Below are positions 1 through 11,628 of a stretch of DNA of 64,000 bases, piece by piece. The notes under the pieces were generated by a model that was not told where the DNA came from, did not search any database, and worked only from the letters and a program-made list of their open reading frames with translations. Made by a program: the position numbers and the translations under genes. This stretch comes from Heterostelium album PN500 (taxonomy: Eukaryota > Evosea > Eumycetozoa > Acytosteliales > Acytosteliaceae). Location of the stretch: assembly GCF_000004825.1 (NCBI RefSeq), contig NW_008805071.1:1364001-1428000 (forward strand). The letters are read 5' to 3'. Position 1 is the stretch's first letter. Each line of letters opens with the position of its first letter.

Positions 1-3000
1 TTGTTGTTGGTAGTAGTTCTGTTGTTGAGGTTGTTGTTGTTGGTTTGCCATTTGTGGTTGTTGTTGTTGGGTCTGTTGTTGTGGTTGTTGCACACCAACC
101 TGATAGTAAGGTTGTTGTTGAGTTTGTTGTTGTTGAGTTTGTTGAGCTTGTTGATTTTGTTGAACTTGTTGTTGTTGGTACTGTTGTTGTTGTGGTTGTT
201 GCAGTTGTTGCTGAGGAGATTGTTGAATATTTACAGTCTGTTGAACTTGACCTGGAATCTGTTGTTGAACTTGACCTGGAATCTGCTGTTGAATTTGGCC
301 GGGAATCTGCTGGACTTGACCAGGTAACTGACCGGCTTGTTGTCTTGCCCGAAGAATATGCTGTTGTTGAGGAGTCAATGTTTGTTGTCCCATTTGTATT
401 GGGTTGGCTTTTTGTTGCATCGCTGCAGCGTTAGCGGCAAATTGAGGATTTGGTCTTTGGAATTGTCCAGCCATTCCCATCTGTCCAGGAACTTGTTGAC
501 CAATTTGCTGGCCTGGAATTTGTTGTTGTCCAGGAACCTGTTGTCCGACTTGCATCTGACCTGGTATTCCTTGCATCGGTGCAACTTTGTGAGTGGCTTG
601 ATTGATTTGTTGGACACCGACTCCTTGTTGACCTGCTTGCTGGTATTGTACTTGCATTGGGTGTTGTTGCACACCAGTGTTCTGTTGTTGCTGTTGTACC
701 TGCTGAACCTGTTGTGCTTGTTGTTGCTGTTGTTGTTGCTTCATCAATGCTTGCATTTGCTGAGCTTGTTGTGGGGTGAACTGATTCGGAATTTGAGCGC
801 CAGCTTGCAATCCAGTGAAGTTTTGTTGAGTTGGCTGTTGTCCTTGTTGATTTTGTTGTTGTTGTTGAGTCTGTTGGTTCTGTTGTTGTTGAGCAGCGGC
901 AGCGGCAGCGGCTTGCTGCTGTCGTTGAAGCATCAACTGGTACTGAGGATTCATCATACCGATATTGGCTTGTTGGTTTGGTTGCTGAACCATTCCTGCT
1001 TGCTGTGGAATAACTCCACCTGCTTGTTGGACGACACCGACCTGCTGGTTGGCTGCTTGTTGGGTCTGCTGCTGTACCATTCCGGCTTGTTGTGGAATGA
1101 CACCTCCGGTTTGTTGCGGCTGCTGCTGTGCGATACCTGCTTGTTGTTGAATACCTAGAGATTGCTGGTTGTTAGGTTGAGACTGTTGCTGTTGAAGAAT
1201 TCCAACTTGTTGTTGCGTTGGATTAGTAGAAGTAAAATCTTGATGTGTACCTGCCATTTTATGAATTGCCGGTGGTGGATTACCAACGGTTTGCTGAAGA
1301 AAACTTACAACGTTCTTGTTGATGGTTGGTGGTGTCGGTCGATTCTGTTGTTGCTGTTGTTGTTGCTGCTGTTGCTGCTGTTGTTGTTTAGCAGCTTGCT
1401 GTTGTTGAAATAGTTGCTGTTGCTGTAGTGCGTACAGCTGTTGTTGTGTATTCTGTTGCTGGACACCAACCTGTTGTCCAATGTTGGCAATGGGCTGGTG
1501 TGGCTGTTGGACCGCCATTCCGGTGACCTGACCAACTGCATGTTGTGCCTGCTGACCACCTACAATGCCACCCTGTTGTTGAAGTGCCATTGCTTGTTGT
1601 GCTGCCACGTTGCCAACCAGTTGTTGAGGATTTGTCGATGCCATGACTTGTTGTGGTGTGAATGCTTGTGAGGGTGATGGTGAAGGAATAGTCATCTGAG
1701 TTGGTGTATTGACCATTCTTGTTGGTTGAGTTGGTGTCAGTGGATTGATAGGTGTGTGAGGTGCCGGTTGTTGTGGAGTATGTTGCTGTTGAGCTGCCTG
1801 TTGTTGTTGCTGTTGCAATAGCATTTGATGTTGTTGTAAAATTTGTGCTTGGTGTTGATTAAATTGTGGTGGTTGTAACTGTTGTGTTGGTGTCTGCACT
1901 CCAACGGCGTGGAGGGGCGATGCAACGGATGGTTGGTTTTGTATTTGAACCTGTTGTTGATGCAATTGCTGAGGAGTATGGTGTTGTTGAACATGTTGAT
2001 CTTGAGGTGTGCCGATTTGATGTACGATTGGTTGTTGTTGCTGTTGTTGTTGGATCTGTTGTGGATGTGTCATCTGTGCAGGTGAAGTGGCTGTGTTCAA
2101 CTGTGAATGTGTTGCAGTGGTTGGCGTGTGGACAGGCGAGTGTTGTTGAATAGGTGATTGATGTTGTTGTGCAGTCAATGGTTGCATCGGTGAATTATGT
2201 ACTGGAATATGTGCAGCTTGTTTTTGAATATGCATGGGTTGTGGCTGCTGCATAGTTGATTGTTGTACTTGCATCGGTTGAACTGGAACTTGTTGTTGCT
2301 GCTGCTGTTGCTGTTGTTGTTTTTGCATCGATGTTGGAGTGGATGGGTGAGGCGATGGAACAGCATGCTGAATGGGTGGTGAAGTCTGCATCTGTTGTAT
2401 GTTAGGAGGTTGCTTGTGTACGACACCAGTTGGTGTTGTAGGTGTTGTGATTTGATGTACGATTGGTGGTTGTTGCATTTGTTGTGGATGTTTCTGATGT
2501 TGTTGTGAAATAGGACTTGGTTGTTGTTGCTGTTGCTGATGTATTTGTGGAACGGGTTGCTGTACGAGTTGTGGTTGTTGCTGTTGTTGGAGAGGTGGAT
2601 GTGCATGTGCTTGTTGTGCATTCGTAGCAGCAATGTTTGGTGGCAGATTAGATGGTTGGAGCATAGGTGGTGAGGGTTGATGATGCATTGCTTGCTGTGC
2701 AGTTTGTGCTGCATGTTGTTGTTGAGCTGCTGCTGTTGCTTGTTGCTTTTCAACAGGTTGTTGTTGTTGCTGTGTAGATGACGATGCACTCGCTGCAGTT
2801 GCTTGTTGTGCATTATGTTGTTGAATTGTCGATTGCTGTTGTTGCTGCTGCTGCTGCTGTTGGATTGGCTGAGCAATAGGTTGTGGTGGTAACTGTTGCT
2901 GCTGTATTCTCAAACCATTTCCAAGCATTGTTGCAGAGAGGATATCACGCAAAGTATTTGTCTGCACATTGGAAGTAGATTTCGCCAGTTTGAATCTCTG

Positions 3001-3560
3001 TCTGTCTCTAATCTTCTCTTCAAACTCCTTGTCGATATCCACCAAACTACCATTCAAATCTTTGATCTGCTTGTTGATTGCCATCGTCATCTGAGTGGGT
3101 GTGTTCTCCTCCAGATTCAAGTTGTGTTGATACGAAACGATAGCATCACGATTCTTTGCCTCCAACTCTGGTGATAACTTTGTTCTCAACAAGTTAGGTA
3201 CTTTAAAAATTCAATAATATTAGTTATCTTATTATCATTAAACCTTTTATTTACGACAACATACTTTGATTTTGATCAGGACCAATGACACTTGGAACGG
3301 CAGCAACAGAACCTGGTAACTCTGATATCTCGTGCATCAAAGCACTATATTCACCGGATAACACAATGAAATGACCGAGTGCATCTTCCCAATTCGAAGT
3401 CGATGTAGTTAACAGTAGATTACGAATATCTTCAGCTTTTGCTTTGATAGCATTTAAATTTACATCTATATTAACTTCGTTTGACTAAAACATTGTAATT
3501 ATATCAATAAGTAGAGGTCATTAATTACAGTATCATACACATAATAATAATACATACCAT
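1..3560 (-). CDS. med8: Mediator complex subunit 8 (MED8), Q-rich tail, 3' end outside window
   Basis: Head-module subunit of the RNA polymerase II Mediator; nuclear. Proposed exons, complement: 3558-3560, 3265-3484, 3200 to beyond position 1. Exon 1 is only the ATG, followed at once by GTATGT; exon 2 then reads MSNEVNIDVNL. Removing both short introns (73 and 64 nt) gives one continuous frame. Family signals: HFIVLSGEYSALMHEI (compare the 'LLSGQLNTL' helix of animal MED8), then PNLLRTKLSPELEA (compare 'HLRTKPDPEVE') and a closing TLRDILSATMLGNGLR (compare 'AVAFGKGL'). From about residue 165 onward the protein is at least 900 residues of Q with P, G, V, H, containing degenerate QQIPGQVQ repeats around 240-310. 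Ordinary MED8 is about 270 aa, so the tail is a lineage expansion. The frame is open to the left edge, so the stop is not seen. Confidence 0.8.
240..310 (-). repeat. 24-bp tandem repeat encoding QQIPGQVQ in the MED8 tail
   Basis: Three imperfect 24-bp units follow one another on the coding (minus) strand and encode variants of QQIPGQVQ/QQIPGQIQ. They sit inside the Q-rich exon, in frame, so they change protein length and not frame. Confidence 0.7.
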
Positions 3561-4384
3561 TGAAATAAATAAAATAACAAAAAGAAAATTAAAAATAAAA
3601 TAAATTTAAATTTTGTCCTTGCTTAAATAATTTTAAAAAATTTAATTGAGTTCAATCAAACACCTGCATGCAACAATATTTTTTATTTCCCCTTTAATTT
3701 TTAGAACCATTTTTGTTCTGTCTTTTTCCATCCACAAAGAGCGTTCTCTTTTCTTTGGTACTACTCTACAACCAATTCTAACGAATCGATTTATAAAACG
3801 TAAAATCATCATTAACATTTTTCAGTGTTGATTTGGAATGCGAATTGCTTTATTTGACTAGATCGGGTAAGTTTCTCATTTACGTTATGTGAAGGGAGTA
3901 GAACAACAAAGGAAAAGATGGTGTGTTAAAATGTAAACATTGCATAATCAGGTAAGTAGCTATAAATATGAAAAACAACGAGGATCTACAATCACTTACT
4001 AATTTAATAATTATATACTCATTCAGATAATAATGCAAGATTACTTAATAATATCGATGTATCCAACTTTAATTCATCAACAATAAGTTTATAGGTGGAG
4101 TGAAGAATGAAAAGATTACACGAATAGTCATTAACACCTTGTTCAATTGCTACAATTGTAAACAGTGTGTTGATTGTTAGTTCTAACTGGGTTTACAATG
4201 ATGTAGCAAGTGATCAAGGTGTTAATGATTAGAAGAAGAGAAATCACCAGAAGTACTGTAGTAGAAGTAGAAGAAAGAATTAACTGGATGGAAATAAATA
4301 AAATATAATATTATTAATATATATATCTCAATTTTTAAATCTTTTTCTCAAAATATTATTAGTTTAAATTTATGTATAATTATT
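3561..4384. other. Intergenic: MED8 upstream region with an inverted repeat
   Basis: AT-rich spacer between the MED8 start and the 3' end of the PPP1R21 gene. I see no credible coding exon. The only structure is the hairpin-forming inverted repeat at 4125-4231, listed separately. Confidence 0.6.
4125..4231. repeat. Imperfect inverted repeat, about 40-nt arms
   Basis: Left arm 4125-4163 begins TAGTCATTAACACCTTG; right arm 4191-4231 ends CAAGGTGTTAATGATTA. The arms are reverse complements apart from a few mismatches and a small bulge, with a 27-nt loop that itself contains GTTAG-TT-CTAAC. It could be a tiny MITE or a structured RNA. No target-site duplication is obvious. Confidence 0.6.
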
Positions 4385-7371
4385 TTAATTGGTGATGGTT
4401 TGAAGTGGATGATTTCCTTTGTAACAAAGTAATTGGTGATTGTCAGGTGCGAATACGTTCTCCAATGGATTCCATGCTCTGCATTTGGCACAGAGGATCT
4501 TGTGTTGTTTGATTTTGATGAGTTCTGTGTCGAGTTGCGACAGCGATTCGTTGAGCGAGATATATTGTTCGGTAAGCATCTTCATTTGTTGGTCGTAGTT
4601 GACACGAGTGATCTCGAGTTCCTCTTTGGTCTCCTTTGCTTCTTTCATTGCTTTCTCCAGCTCTTTCTGGACATTCTCATTGAACTGTCCTTTCTTTAGC
4701 AGTGTCTGGTACTGTTCGTAGTAACGTAGCGTTTTAGCATCGATATTGGAAATCTTATTCAACAGCTGTGTAATCTTGTTCTCATAGTAAATCTTCATTT
4801 CCTTCTCTCTTTCCTTATCTTCAAATGAGAAATTCAATGACTATGCATTTGGTGAGAAAGATAAAGTGTTTTTTTTTTGAGTTAGTAACTTTAAGGTTAA
4901 GTTAATAAGCTAATAATTATTAACAGGAACTTACATCTGATTGTTCACCAAAATCATCTAATACATTAAGTTTGAATCTACCGGATGGTGTTATAGTTGA
5001 TTGTTCTGTGGTGGTGTTGTTCGATGATGACGATGAATCGTTGGTGGATGTCTGTAGATTTGGAATGGTAACAACGATATTATCTTCAATCTTTGGTGGT
5101 GGTACAGATGGATTTGAATTGTTTAGTGTTGATGAAGTTGCCAATTGTTGTTGTAAATCAAAGCTATTATCATCGAGATCGATCAGACTATTATTTGTAC
5201 TATTGAATGATTGTTGATTTGGTGAATTGGTTTGTGATGTTGATAATGTTGTTGTTGTTGTTGCACTAACATTTGGTTGTTCAAAGAATGATAAATCAAT
5301 GAGTGAACCATTTGGTGAAAGTACTGTATTATTATTAATATTATTATTATTATCTATTGTTATAACCTCATTTGTCGATGTTTGTTGTTGCTGTTGTTGA
5401 GTATCAATCAAGTCATTATCCATTAGATTAACAGGTGAAGATTGAATAACAGGTGACTTTTGTTGTTGTTGTTGCTGTTGTTGTAATTGTTGTTGATGTT
5501 GTTGTTGTAATGATTGCAATTGTTGTTGATGTTGTTGCTGTAGCTGTGCCATCAGTTGTTGAAGATGTGCAACTTTCTTCTCGTATTGACTGATCGATGT
5601 TCGCTGCTCTTCAAACTTGGAATTCATCATATTCTTCTGGTGTTTGAGTAGTCCTTGATGTTGATCAGAGAGTTGCTTCACCTCGTTCTTATGAGTGTTC
5701 TTCAACTCCTCCAACTCAGTCTCGAGCTTTGTCTTCAAACCACTGAACTTGGCGGCGTCACTCTCCACCTGCAACTCATACTCCCTATTGGAATCGGAGA
5801 GTTGCTCCATCAAATCCTTCAACTCACGAATATCCCTATTGGCATTGGACAGCATCGACTCCTTCTGTGACAGGTCATCCTTCACCGTATTCATAGTGAA
5901 TGCATTCTCCTCTTTCTCCAAAGTCAATTGATTTAATGATTCTATTATAATATTATAATAATAGTTCAAAAGTAATTAGATTATAATGGTTTGTTGGTTT
6001 GTTTGTATGATTACTTACCATTTAACTTTAGTAGTTGATCTTTGAATGTAGATTCAGTCAGTTTCATCTTTTGATTGTGTGAACCGATGATCGATGACAA
6101 TTGAGTTAGATTCTGTGAGAAAATAGACTGGATGTTTGAGACTATTGATCTATAACTTGGTCTCCAATTGTCAATGTTGAGTAACGATTGAATAGAATCA
6201 TGCGATGTGTCCACTGAGAAATCCTTATCGAATACCAAACTTTCGAAACTGATTCTCTCATTCGATGGTGTAATATTATCCAATGGATAATCCTAAAACA
6301 AAATAAAAACAAAACAAAACATTAATCAAACTTTGTTGTTTGTTTGTTTGTTTGTTTTTGTTAACTTTTTAACTTACAATTGTAACAACAGGTGTATTAT
6401 TTATACAATTCTTTACAAGTTCATTAATTTGTTCAATGATATCATCTCTTAACTTTATACTTGCTAAAACTCTATATATATAATAACAAACAGACAGACA
6501 AACAAATAAACAATAATTGTTAATTAATAATTCAAGTCTTATATTATTTGGATATTTACTTTTTCATATCAGTCAATAAATTAGTAACGGTATTTCTTAA
6601 AGATTGTGTCTGTTGTTTGAGTTCTTGTTCGTTGTCCTTTTGAAGATTTATCAGTTTTTCAATCTCTTTGTCCTTCTCCACAATAAGTTTATCACGCTCA
6701 AAGATCTGATGTTTCAAATTCGATTCTACCATCTTATAAGCAATCTCTTTCTCATTTGTAACATTATGTAAATTCTCTGTTTATATATTTATTATTATTA
6801 TTATTTGAATAAGTAACAATGTTATTTATTAATAAATAGATTAGTATTGTATATTTAGTATATATTAGTACTGTACTTACGATTATCATCGATTTTCTCT
6901 TGAAGTTCATGTCTCAATAGATTGATTTCCTCTTCCTTCTTTTGAAGTTCAACTTTGTTACCAAAGAACTTGAATGAACCACCTCCACCACCCTGTTGCT
7001 TCTCATTCATCTGATCCTGAATGGTTTGCAATCGCTTTGTTAATCTCTGGTTGTTGAACTCCAAAACATCGTGTTCCTGCATCGCTGTCACCAACGCCTG
7101 ATCCTTCTCCTTCAAATCTTTATCCAATTCACTTGATTTTTGCTGTTCCTGTTTAAATGTAAATAAAAATAAGAGTATTATTATCATTTGTCATCATTTT
7201 CATTATTATCATTATTGATAGACTTACAGCAATGATAGCTTTTTTCAATAGAGCATTCTGTGTCTTTACTTTCTGATAGTTTGAAACGATCTTTTGTATC
7301 TTCTCATTGTCTAACGGTGAACTACCAGACGGTAAACTACCAGTACTTGAACTAAGATTGTTATTCTCCAT
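4385..7371 (-). CDS. ppp1r21: PPP1R21-like protein (FERRY complex subunit 2), 819 aa
   Basis: Coiled-coil scaffold; the animal orthologue is a subunit of the Rab5-effector FERRY complex on early endosomes. Proposed exons, complement: 7228-7371, 6881-7148, 6560-6776, 6378-6471, 6019-6292, 4935-5941, 4385-4840; all phases agree and total 820 codons. The N-terminus has the KLRAQ-type helix (NYQKVKTQNALLKKAI), followed by long coiled coils. Exon 6 holds a lineage-specific insert of polyQ, N and T. The last exon matches the conserved C-terminal segment of the family (YYENKITQLLNKI ... YYEQYQTLLKK ... LTEQYISLNESLSQ). Odd: after that segment the protein continues for about 35 residues with CAKC and LLCYKGNHP, a short Cys/His extension that I do not recall in animal orthologues. 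Called from N- and C-terminal family segments; the middle is poorly conserved. Confidence 0.82.
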
Positions 7372-8088
7372 ATTATTATAGTTTATTTGATGTTGTAGTT
7401 GTTTTTATGATTATCTTTCTATCTTTTTAATTTCAAAGATATAAATGTAAAAAACAAAGAACAATAAAACAAACTAAACAATAAAACAAACAATCTAGAA
7501 ATAATTTTAAATAGATAATATAATTAAAAGATAGATTGATAAATAATGCTTGCTTTAATTACAAAATGAAAAAATTATTATTGTCCACGAAGTTAAAAAA
7601 AAAAAAATTAATTAACAAAACCAAAAATGTTCACAATTTTTTTTTTCCAGGAGTGAAAAAAGGGATTAAAGAAATCATACCCCAATGTAAGGTGAGATAC
7701 CGATTTCTGATATCCCTCATCATTTTTCTAAGAGTTAAAATTAAACATAATTATGTTCTTTTTCTTTGGTTCCAAAGTTTAAAATATTTCTTATACTATT
7801 TGAAATAATTGAAGAAAAAAAACTTTAACTAAGTTTGAATAAGAATTAAATTATTATTATTGAATCGTTAAGGAGGTATGACGATGATGAAAATGTATTT
7901 TTATTTTTGTTGTTAATACCATTGCAGTATTCTTCAATAATATCTGATTTCTTTCGTTCGTTTTTTAATTTTTTTAATTTAATTTTTGAATCATTTTTTT
8001 TGAAATTTTTTTTTGATTATTATTATTTTGTTTGATAAACAAAACATCTACCTTTACACAATATATATATATATATTTTATATATAGG
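7372..8088. other. Divergent intergenic region, PPP1R21 / PDCD2
   Basis: AT-rich shared upstream region between two divergently transcribed genes. A run of T-rich sequence and a TATATAG just before the PDCD2 start suggest a possible 5' UTR intron acceptor, but this is not proven. No coding exon seen. Confidence 0.5.
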
Positions 8089-9419
8089 ATGACAGATAGT
8101 AATAAAATACATAAACCATTGGTTACACTTGGTTTTCAAGAAACTGATTTCGATCAAGATGAATTGACAAGTGATTTCTTTCCAAATAAAGTTGGTGGTA
8201 AACCCGTAAGTAGTTGGTTAGTTAGTTAGTTTTTTCAACAACTGATTATTTCAGAATGACTGACTGTTTGTTTTTAATAATATAATTATAATATTATTAT
8301 TATTAGTCATGGTTAGATCTTGGTAATCTACCATTGAATAGTGATTTCAAGTGTGATGTCTGTGAGGAGCAGATGTCGTTTTTGTTGCAATTCTACGCAC
8401 CTTGGTCAGACCATGCTAGAACCTATCATAGAATGTTGTTTGTGTTTTGCTGTCAGAAAGCACGTTGTCACAGATACAGAGTGTTCCGTTCACAACTGCC
8501 AAAGGTGAACGATTACTATGAGGCGGATCAAGAGGATCGTCGTTACGAAGAGGGTTTCGCAGTATCAAAGACAAAGCAGGATGCACGTCAACCACAATGT
8601 ACATTCTGCGGGTGTGCAGCACCAACACGTTGTGGAAACTGTCGTCGTGTTCACTACTGTGGAAAAGATCATCAGTCGCGCGATTGGGAACTTGGACATC
8701 GTGAACAATGCAAACAGAACAACCATACACTCGCCAAGAGAAAAGCAGAGTTTCACTATAAGGAATTCCTCATTGTCTGCGACGACATTGAGCAGACTCC
8801 TGTCGTCCTGGTGACAAATAAACATACAAATCAAGATGGTGGACAAGATGATGGTGGACATGATGAAGATGAAGTAGAAGATGATTATGAAAGTGAAGAA
8901 GAAGAGGATGGAGAAACAGCATCGGCGGCACCAGGCAAAGAATTGGCATTGAGAGAAGGCGACTCTGGAAACGTGACAATGGATCACGAAGCATTGGAAA
9001 ACTATCAAGATTATCTGGCAGAGACTGGCAAAGACAATGAGTTCTCTGAGAAGACTTTCACCAATTTGAAGGATCGTCAACTGGCTATCTTCAAACAGAC
9101 TACATCGAGCGATCGCGATCAAATACTGCGGTACTGTCGTGACGTCAACTACCAAACACTCTGGGTATCCGAGAAGAATGTTCCAACTGACAGCGATATA
9201 CCGTGCTGTCCAAATTGCAATGGCGAACGTTCTTTGGAAATGCAAATCCTACCGCAACTCCTCTATTTCTTGGACATCGATTCCAATCAAGTCTCTTCGA
9301 TTCACGACATTGACTTTGGAATACTCTCAATCTACACCTGTAAGAACTCATGTGAATACGACAACAAAACAAAAGGAATACAAGAGGAATTCATTTGGAA
9401 ACAAGATTTTACAAAATAA
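8089..9419 (+). CDS. pdcd2: PDCD2 homologue with MYND finger, 409 aa
   Basis: Programmed cell death protein 2 family; in other eukaryotes a chaperone for ribosomal protein uS5 (RPS2) linking to 40S assembly. Exons 8089-8205 and 8307-9419, joining GGKP|SWLDLGNLPL in frame. The N-terminal half has the family motif SFLLQFYAPW followed by FCCQKARC. A MYND zinc finger lies at about residues 137-176 (CTFCGC, RCGNC, HYCGKDHQSRDW, GHREQC). An acidic linker (DEDEVEDDYESEEEEDGE) follows at about 212-235. The PDCD2_C domain (TLWVSEKNVP, CCPNCNGERSLEMQILPQLL) closes the protein. I chose MTDSNK as start because it follows a TATATAG acceptor-like site; an upstream in-frame AT-rich extension is unlikely to be coding. 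Length and domain order are normal for the family. Confidence 0.93.
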
Positions 9420-9518
9420 TAATAATAAAGAAATAATAAAAAACTATGTTACCATCAATTGATTGTATTTATTGATTCGCGTTCAAAGATTGAACACTTG
9501 TTTTAATAGTTTATTTTA

Positions 9519-9927
9519 CAGTATGATCTGAGTTTACCATTCAAAATCTAGATTGACCAAATCGTTTCTTACTATGACACTGGGTGGCAGCTGCACGGTG
9601 ACGCCGAGTTGATTACCTGATAGTTATACCGTCATGGTGAAGCCTGATATCCAGCACTGCATGATGATGATTAATTTTGAATAAACCCTCATTTTACCTT
9701 GTTTTTATATAGTGTCTTAAGAAGTTAACTAATTGTAAACGGACGTAGTTGATAGTTGATAGTTGATAGTTGAGCTGAGTTTCCATTCGTGAGAAGATAC
9801 CATATGTGTGGTAGTTCGAATTACTTTCAGAATATCTGCCATCGATCATTTTCGTAGTTGTATTATATTACATACCATAACATTAGAGGACATTAGCAGA
9901 AATATTCTGTAAACCCAGATCATACTG
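9519..9927. mobile_element. MITE-like element, 409 bp, TA-flanked with CAGT-type terminal inverted repeats
   Basis: The left end reads CAGTATGATCTGAGTTTAC and the right end is its reverse complement with one difference (G for A at base 13), giving about 19 bp of terminal inverted repeat. Both ends are flanked by TA (9517-9518 and 9928-9929), as expected for Tc1/mariner-class insertion; Tc1-family ends also commonly begin CAGT. The interior has no usable ORF, is noticeably less AT-rich than the surroundings at 9570-9670, and contains a short tandem repeat. It would be a non-autonomous element. Confidence 0.65.
9747..9772 (+). repeat. Heptamer tandem repeat (GTTGATA)n
   Basis: At least three consecutive GTTGATA units plus a partial copy lie inside the MITE-like element. 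No coding role. Confidence 0.7.
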
Positions 9928-10135
9928 TAAAAATCAAATCTTTTAAAGAATAAAATCAATCAATACTATGATTGTCATTGTAAGAGAAAAAAAGATTATT
10001 TATTTAAACAATCAAACTAATAAAATCTAAAAAAAAAATTTTAAAAAAGTAATGCAAGCAATCATTATCATTGCAATAAAAAAATAAAATAAAAAGTGAA
10101 CATTATTCAAGTTAAATCTATTAATATATACAAAA

Positions 10136-10708
10136 ATGACAACTGTATTGTATAATATAACTAACTACTACTATCTATTTTAGTTTTGACACCAAACTAA
10201 TACAATATATTAACTTTTTAATTGTTGATACTACTACTACTACTAAATAGGATAACAATTCAGAGATAACACAATTCTTGGTAGAGGATGTTTTAGCTAT
10301 TTTAAAGGATGTATGTAAATAAACAATACAATCAAACTGTAATAACGAAACATTCAATTCAAACAATTGAATATTGTATATAATATACAAGATAAACTAA
10401 TACCTATTATATTAAATTATATTGTATTGTTTTAGGCAGTCGATGTAACAATTCAAAATCAACAATATCAACATAGTAAAGTACCACAATGGACATCGAG
10501 TGTGATTGATCACTCAATGAAGAAGCTACAGGAATTGAACAGACCATTCAAATATATTGTTACTTGCACTATATTCCAAAAGGTTGGTGCTGGTTTCCAC
10601 ACTGCATCATCTTGTCTTTGGGATACCAACACCGATGGAAACTGCTCGTACAGATGGGAAAACAAGACTATGTATTGTATTACAAGTGTATTTGGATGTA
10701 GAGCATAA
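10136..10708 (+). CDS. dynlt1: Dynein light chain, Tctex-1 type (DYNLT1), 113 aa
   Basis: Cytoplasmic dynein accessory light chain that binds the dynein intermediate chain and cargo. Exons 10136-10144, 10251-10310 and 10436-10708. Exon 3 carries the diagnostic core: [26 protein letters not shown], then [15 protein letters not shown], nearly identical to animal Tctex-1. The assembled protein is 113 aa, the exact usual length. The first exon of three codons (MTT) uses a GTATTG donor and is the least certain part; an alternative tiny first exon is possible. The single-copy core and normal length leave little doubt about identity. Confidence 0.93.
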
Positions 10709-11628
10709 AACATAATACAATACAATACAATACACTATATACATACACCAATCATAATAACGACCATATAATCAATCAATTAAATCAATCAATCAATCTT
10801 TAGAATATAATTATTGATGATAAGAACTGATATCTTCAATTATATACATATACATTTATATTTATATTTAAAAATAGATTAGATCATTATAAATCTAGTT
10901 TATAATACAAATCATAATAATAATAACAACAACAACAACAAACAACAACAAACAACAACAAAACAGAAGCAATTATTTGTAAATTACAAAAGAAAGTAGA
11001 TAAGTTTTTATTAATAAAAACCAACCTTTAAATTAAACAAAATAATATTATTTTAATTTACATATAATTATGCATAGAATGAGGTTTTATATAATAGTAT
11101 TTGTTGAAGTTGGTTTTGGCAATTTGTTGTAGGATTTGTTCAAATTAATTAATTAATAACAAGTTTAGAATGAAGCATCTAGATGAAGTCATAATGATTT
11201 GTGATTGTCAAGTAACCCATTATTAGAAATATAGAGATCGATTTGACCAATTAGATATTTTAATACATTAAACTAAATAATCTATCTTTGTAACTCGCCT
11301 CATCGTGATGATTTATTTTGAAAAAAAAAAACAATTTATTTATGTCCTGATTTGGTTGGATTTTATTTATATCATAATTATGACACCAAAATAAACTAAC
11401 ACAGGGTGTAACAATTTTTTAAAAATACTTTTTTTTTGGGTTTAATTAAATTCTATCAGATATTTATAGACGTATAAATTACTGTCGAGAGATTACAAAT
11501 ATATTGATATAATTATTCAATTTCATTTTATTTTTTTTTAACCAAGAGTTATTAACCAAAAGTTAACTACAAATAAACTTTCAAGTATTTATTTTTGTGT
11601 ACATTATTAATTAAAAAGGATTCTTAAA
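10709..11628. other. Intergenic region
   Basis: AT-rich spacer between the dynein light chain and Plg-RKT genes. It includes an AAC-rich run near 10918-10965 and T-rich tracts. No exon, RNA gene or clear repeat seen. Confidence 0.5.

Noticed and set aside
1-2876. Long open frames on the plus strand and in other minus frames across the Q-rich region (poly-Leu, poly-Val, poly-Ser/Asn proteins)
   Set aside because: They are shadow frames of the CAA/CAG repeat; the only frame with family-level signal at its 5' end is the MED8 frame.
7536-7808. 90-codon plus-strand frame
   Set aside because: Lys/Asn/Phe composition typical of random AT-rich DNA; lies in a divergent promoter region.
9595-9640. 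Resemblance to a TPP riboswitch (ACCTGAT...GGTGAAG)
   Set aside because: The CTGAGA half is absent, spacing between conserved parts is too short, and no thiamine gene is adjacent; the region lies inside a MITE-like element.
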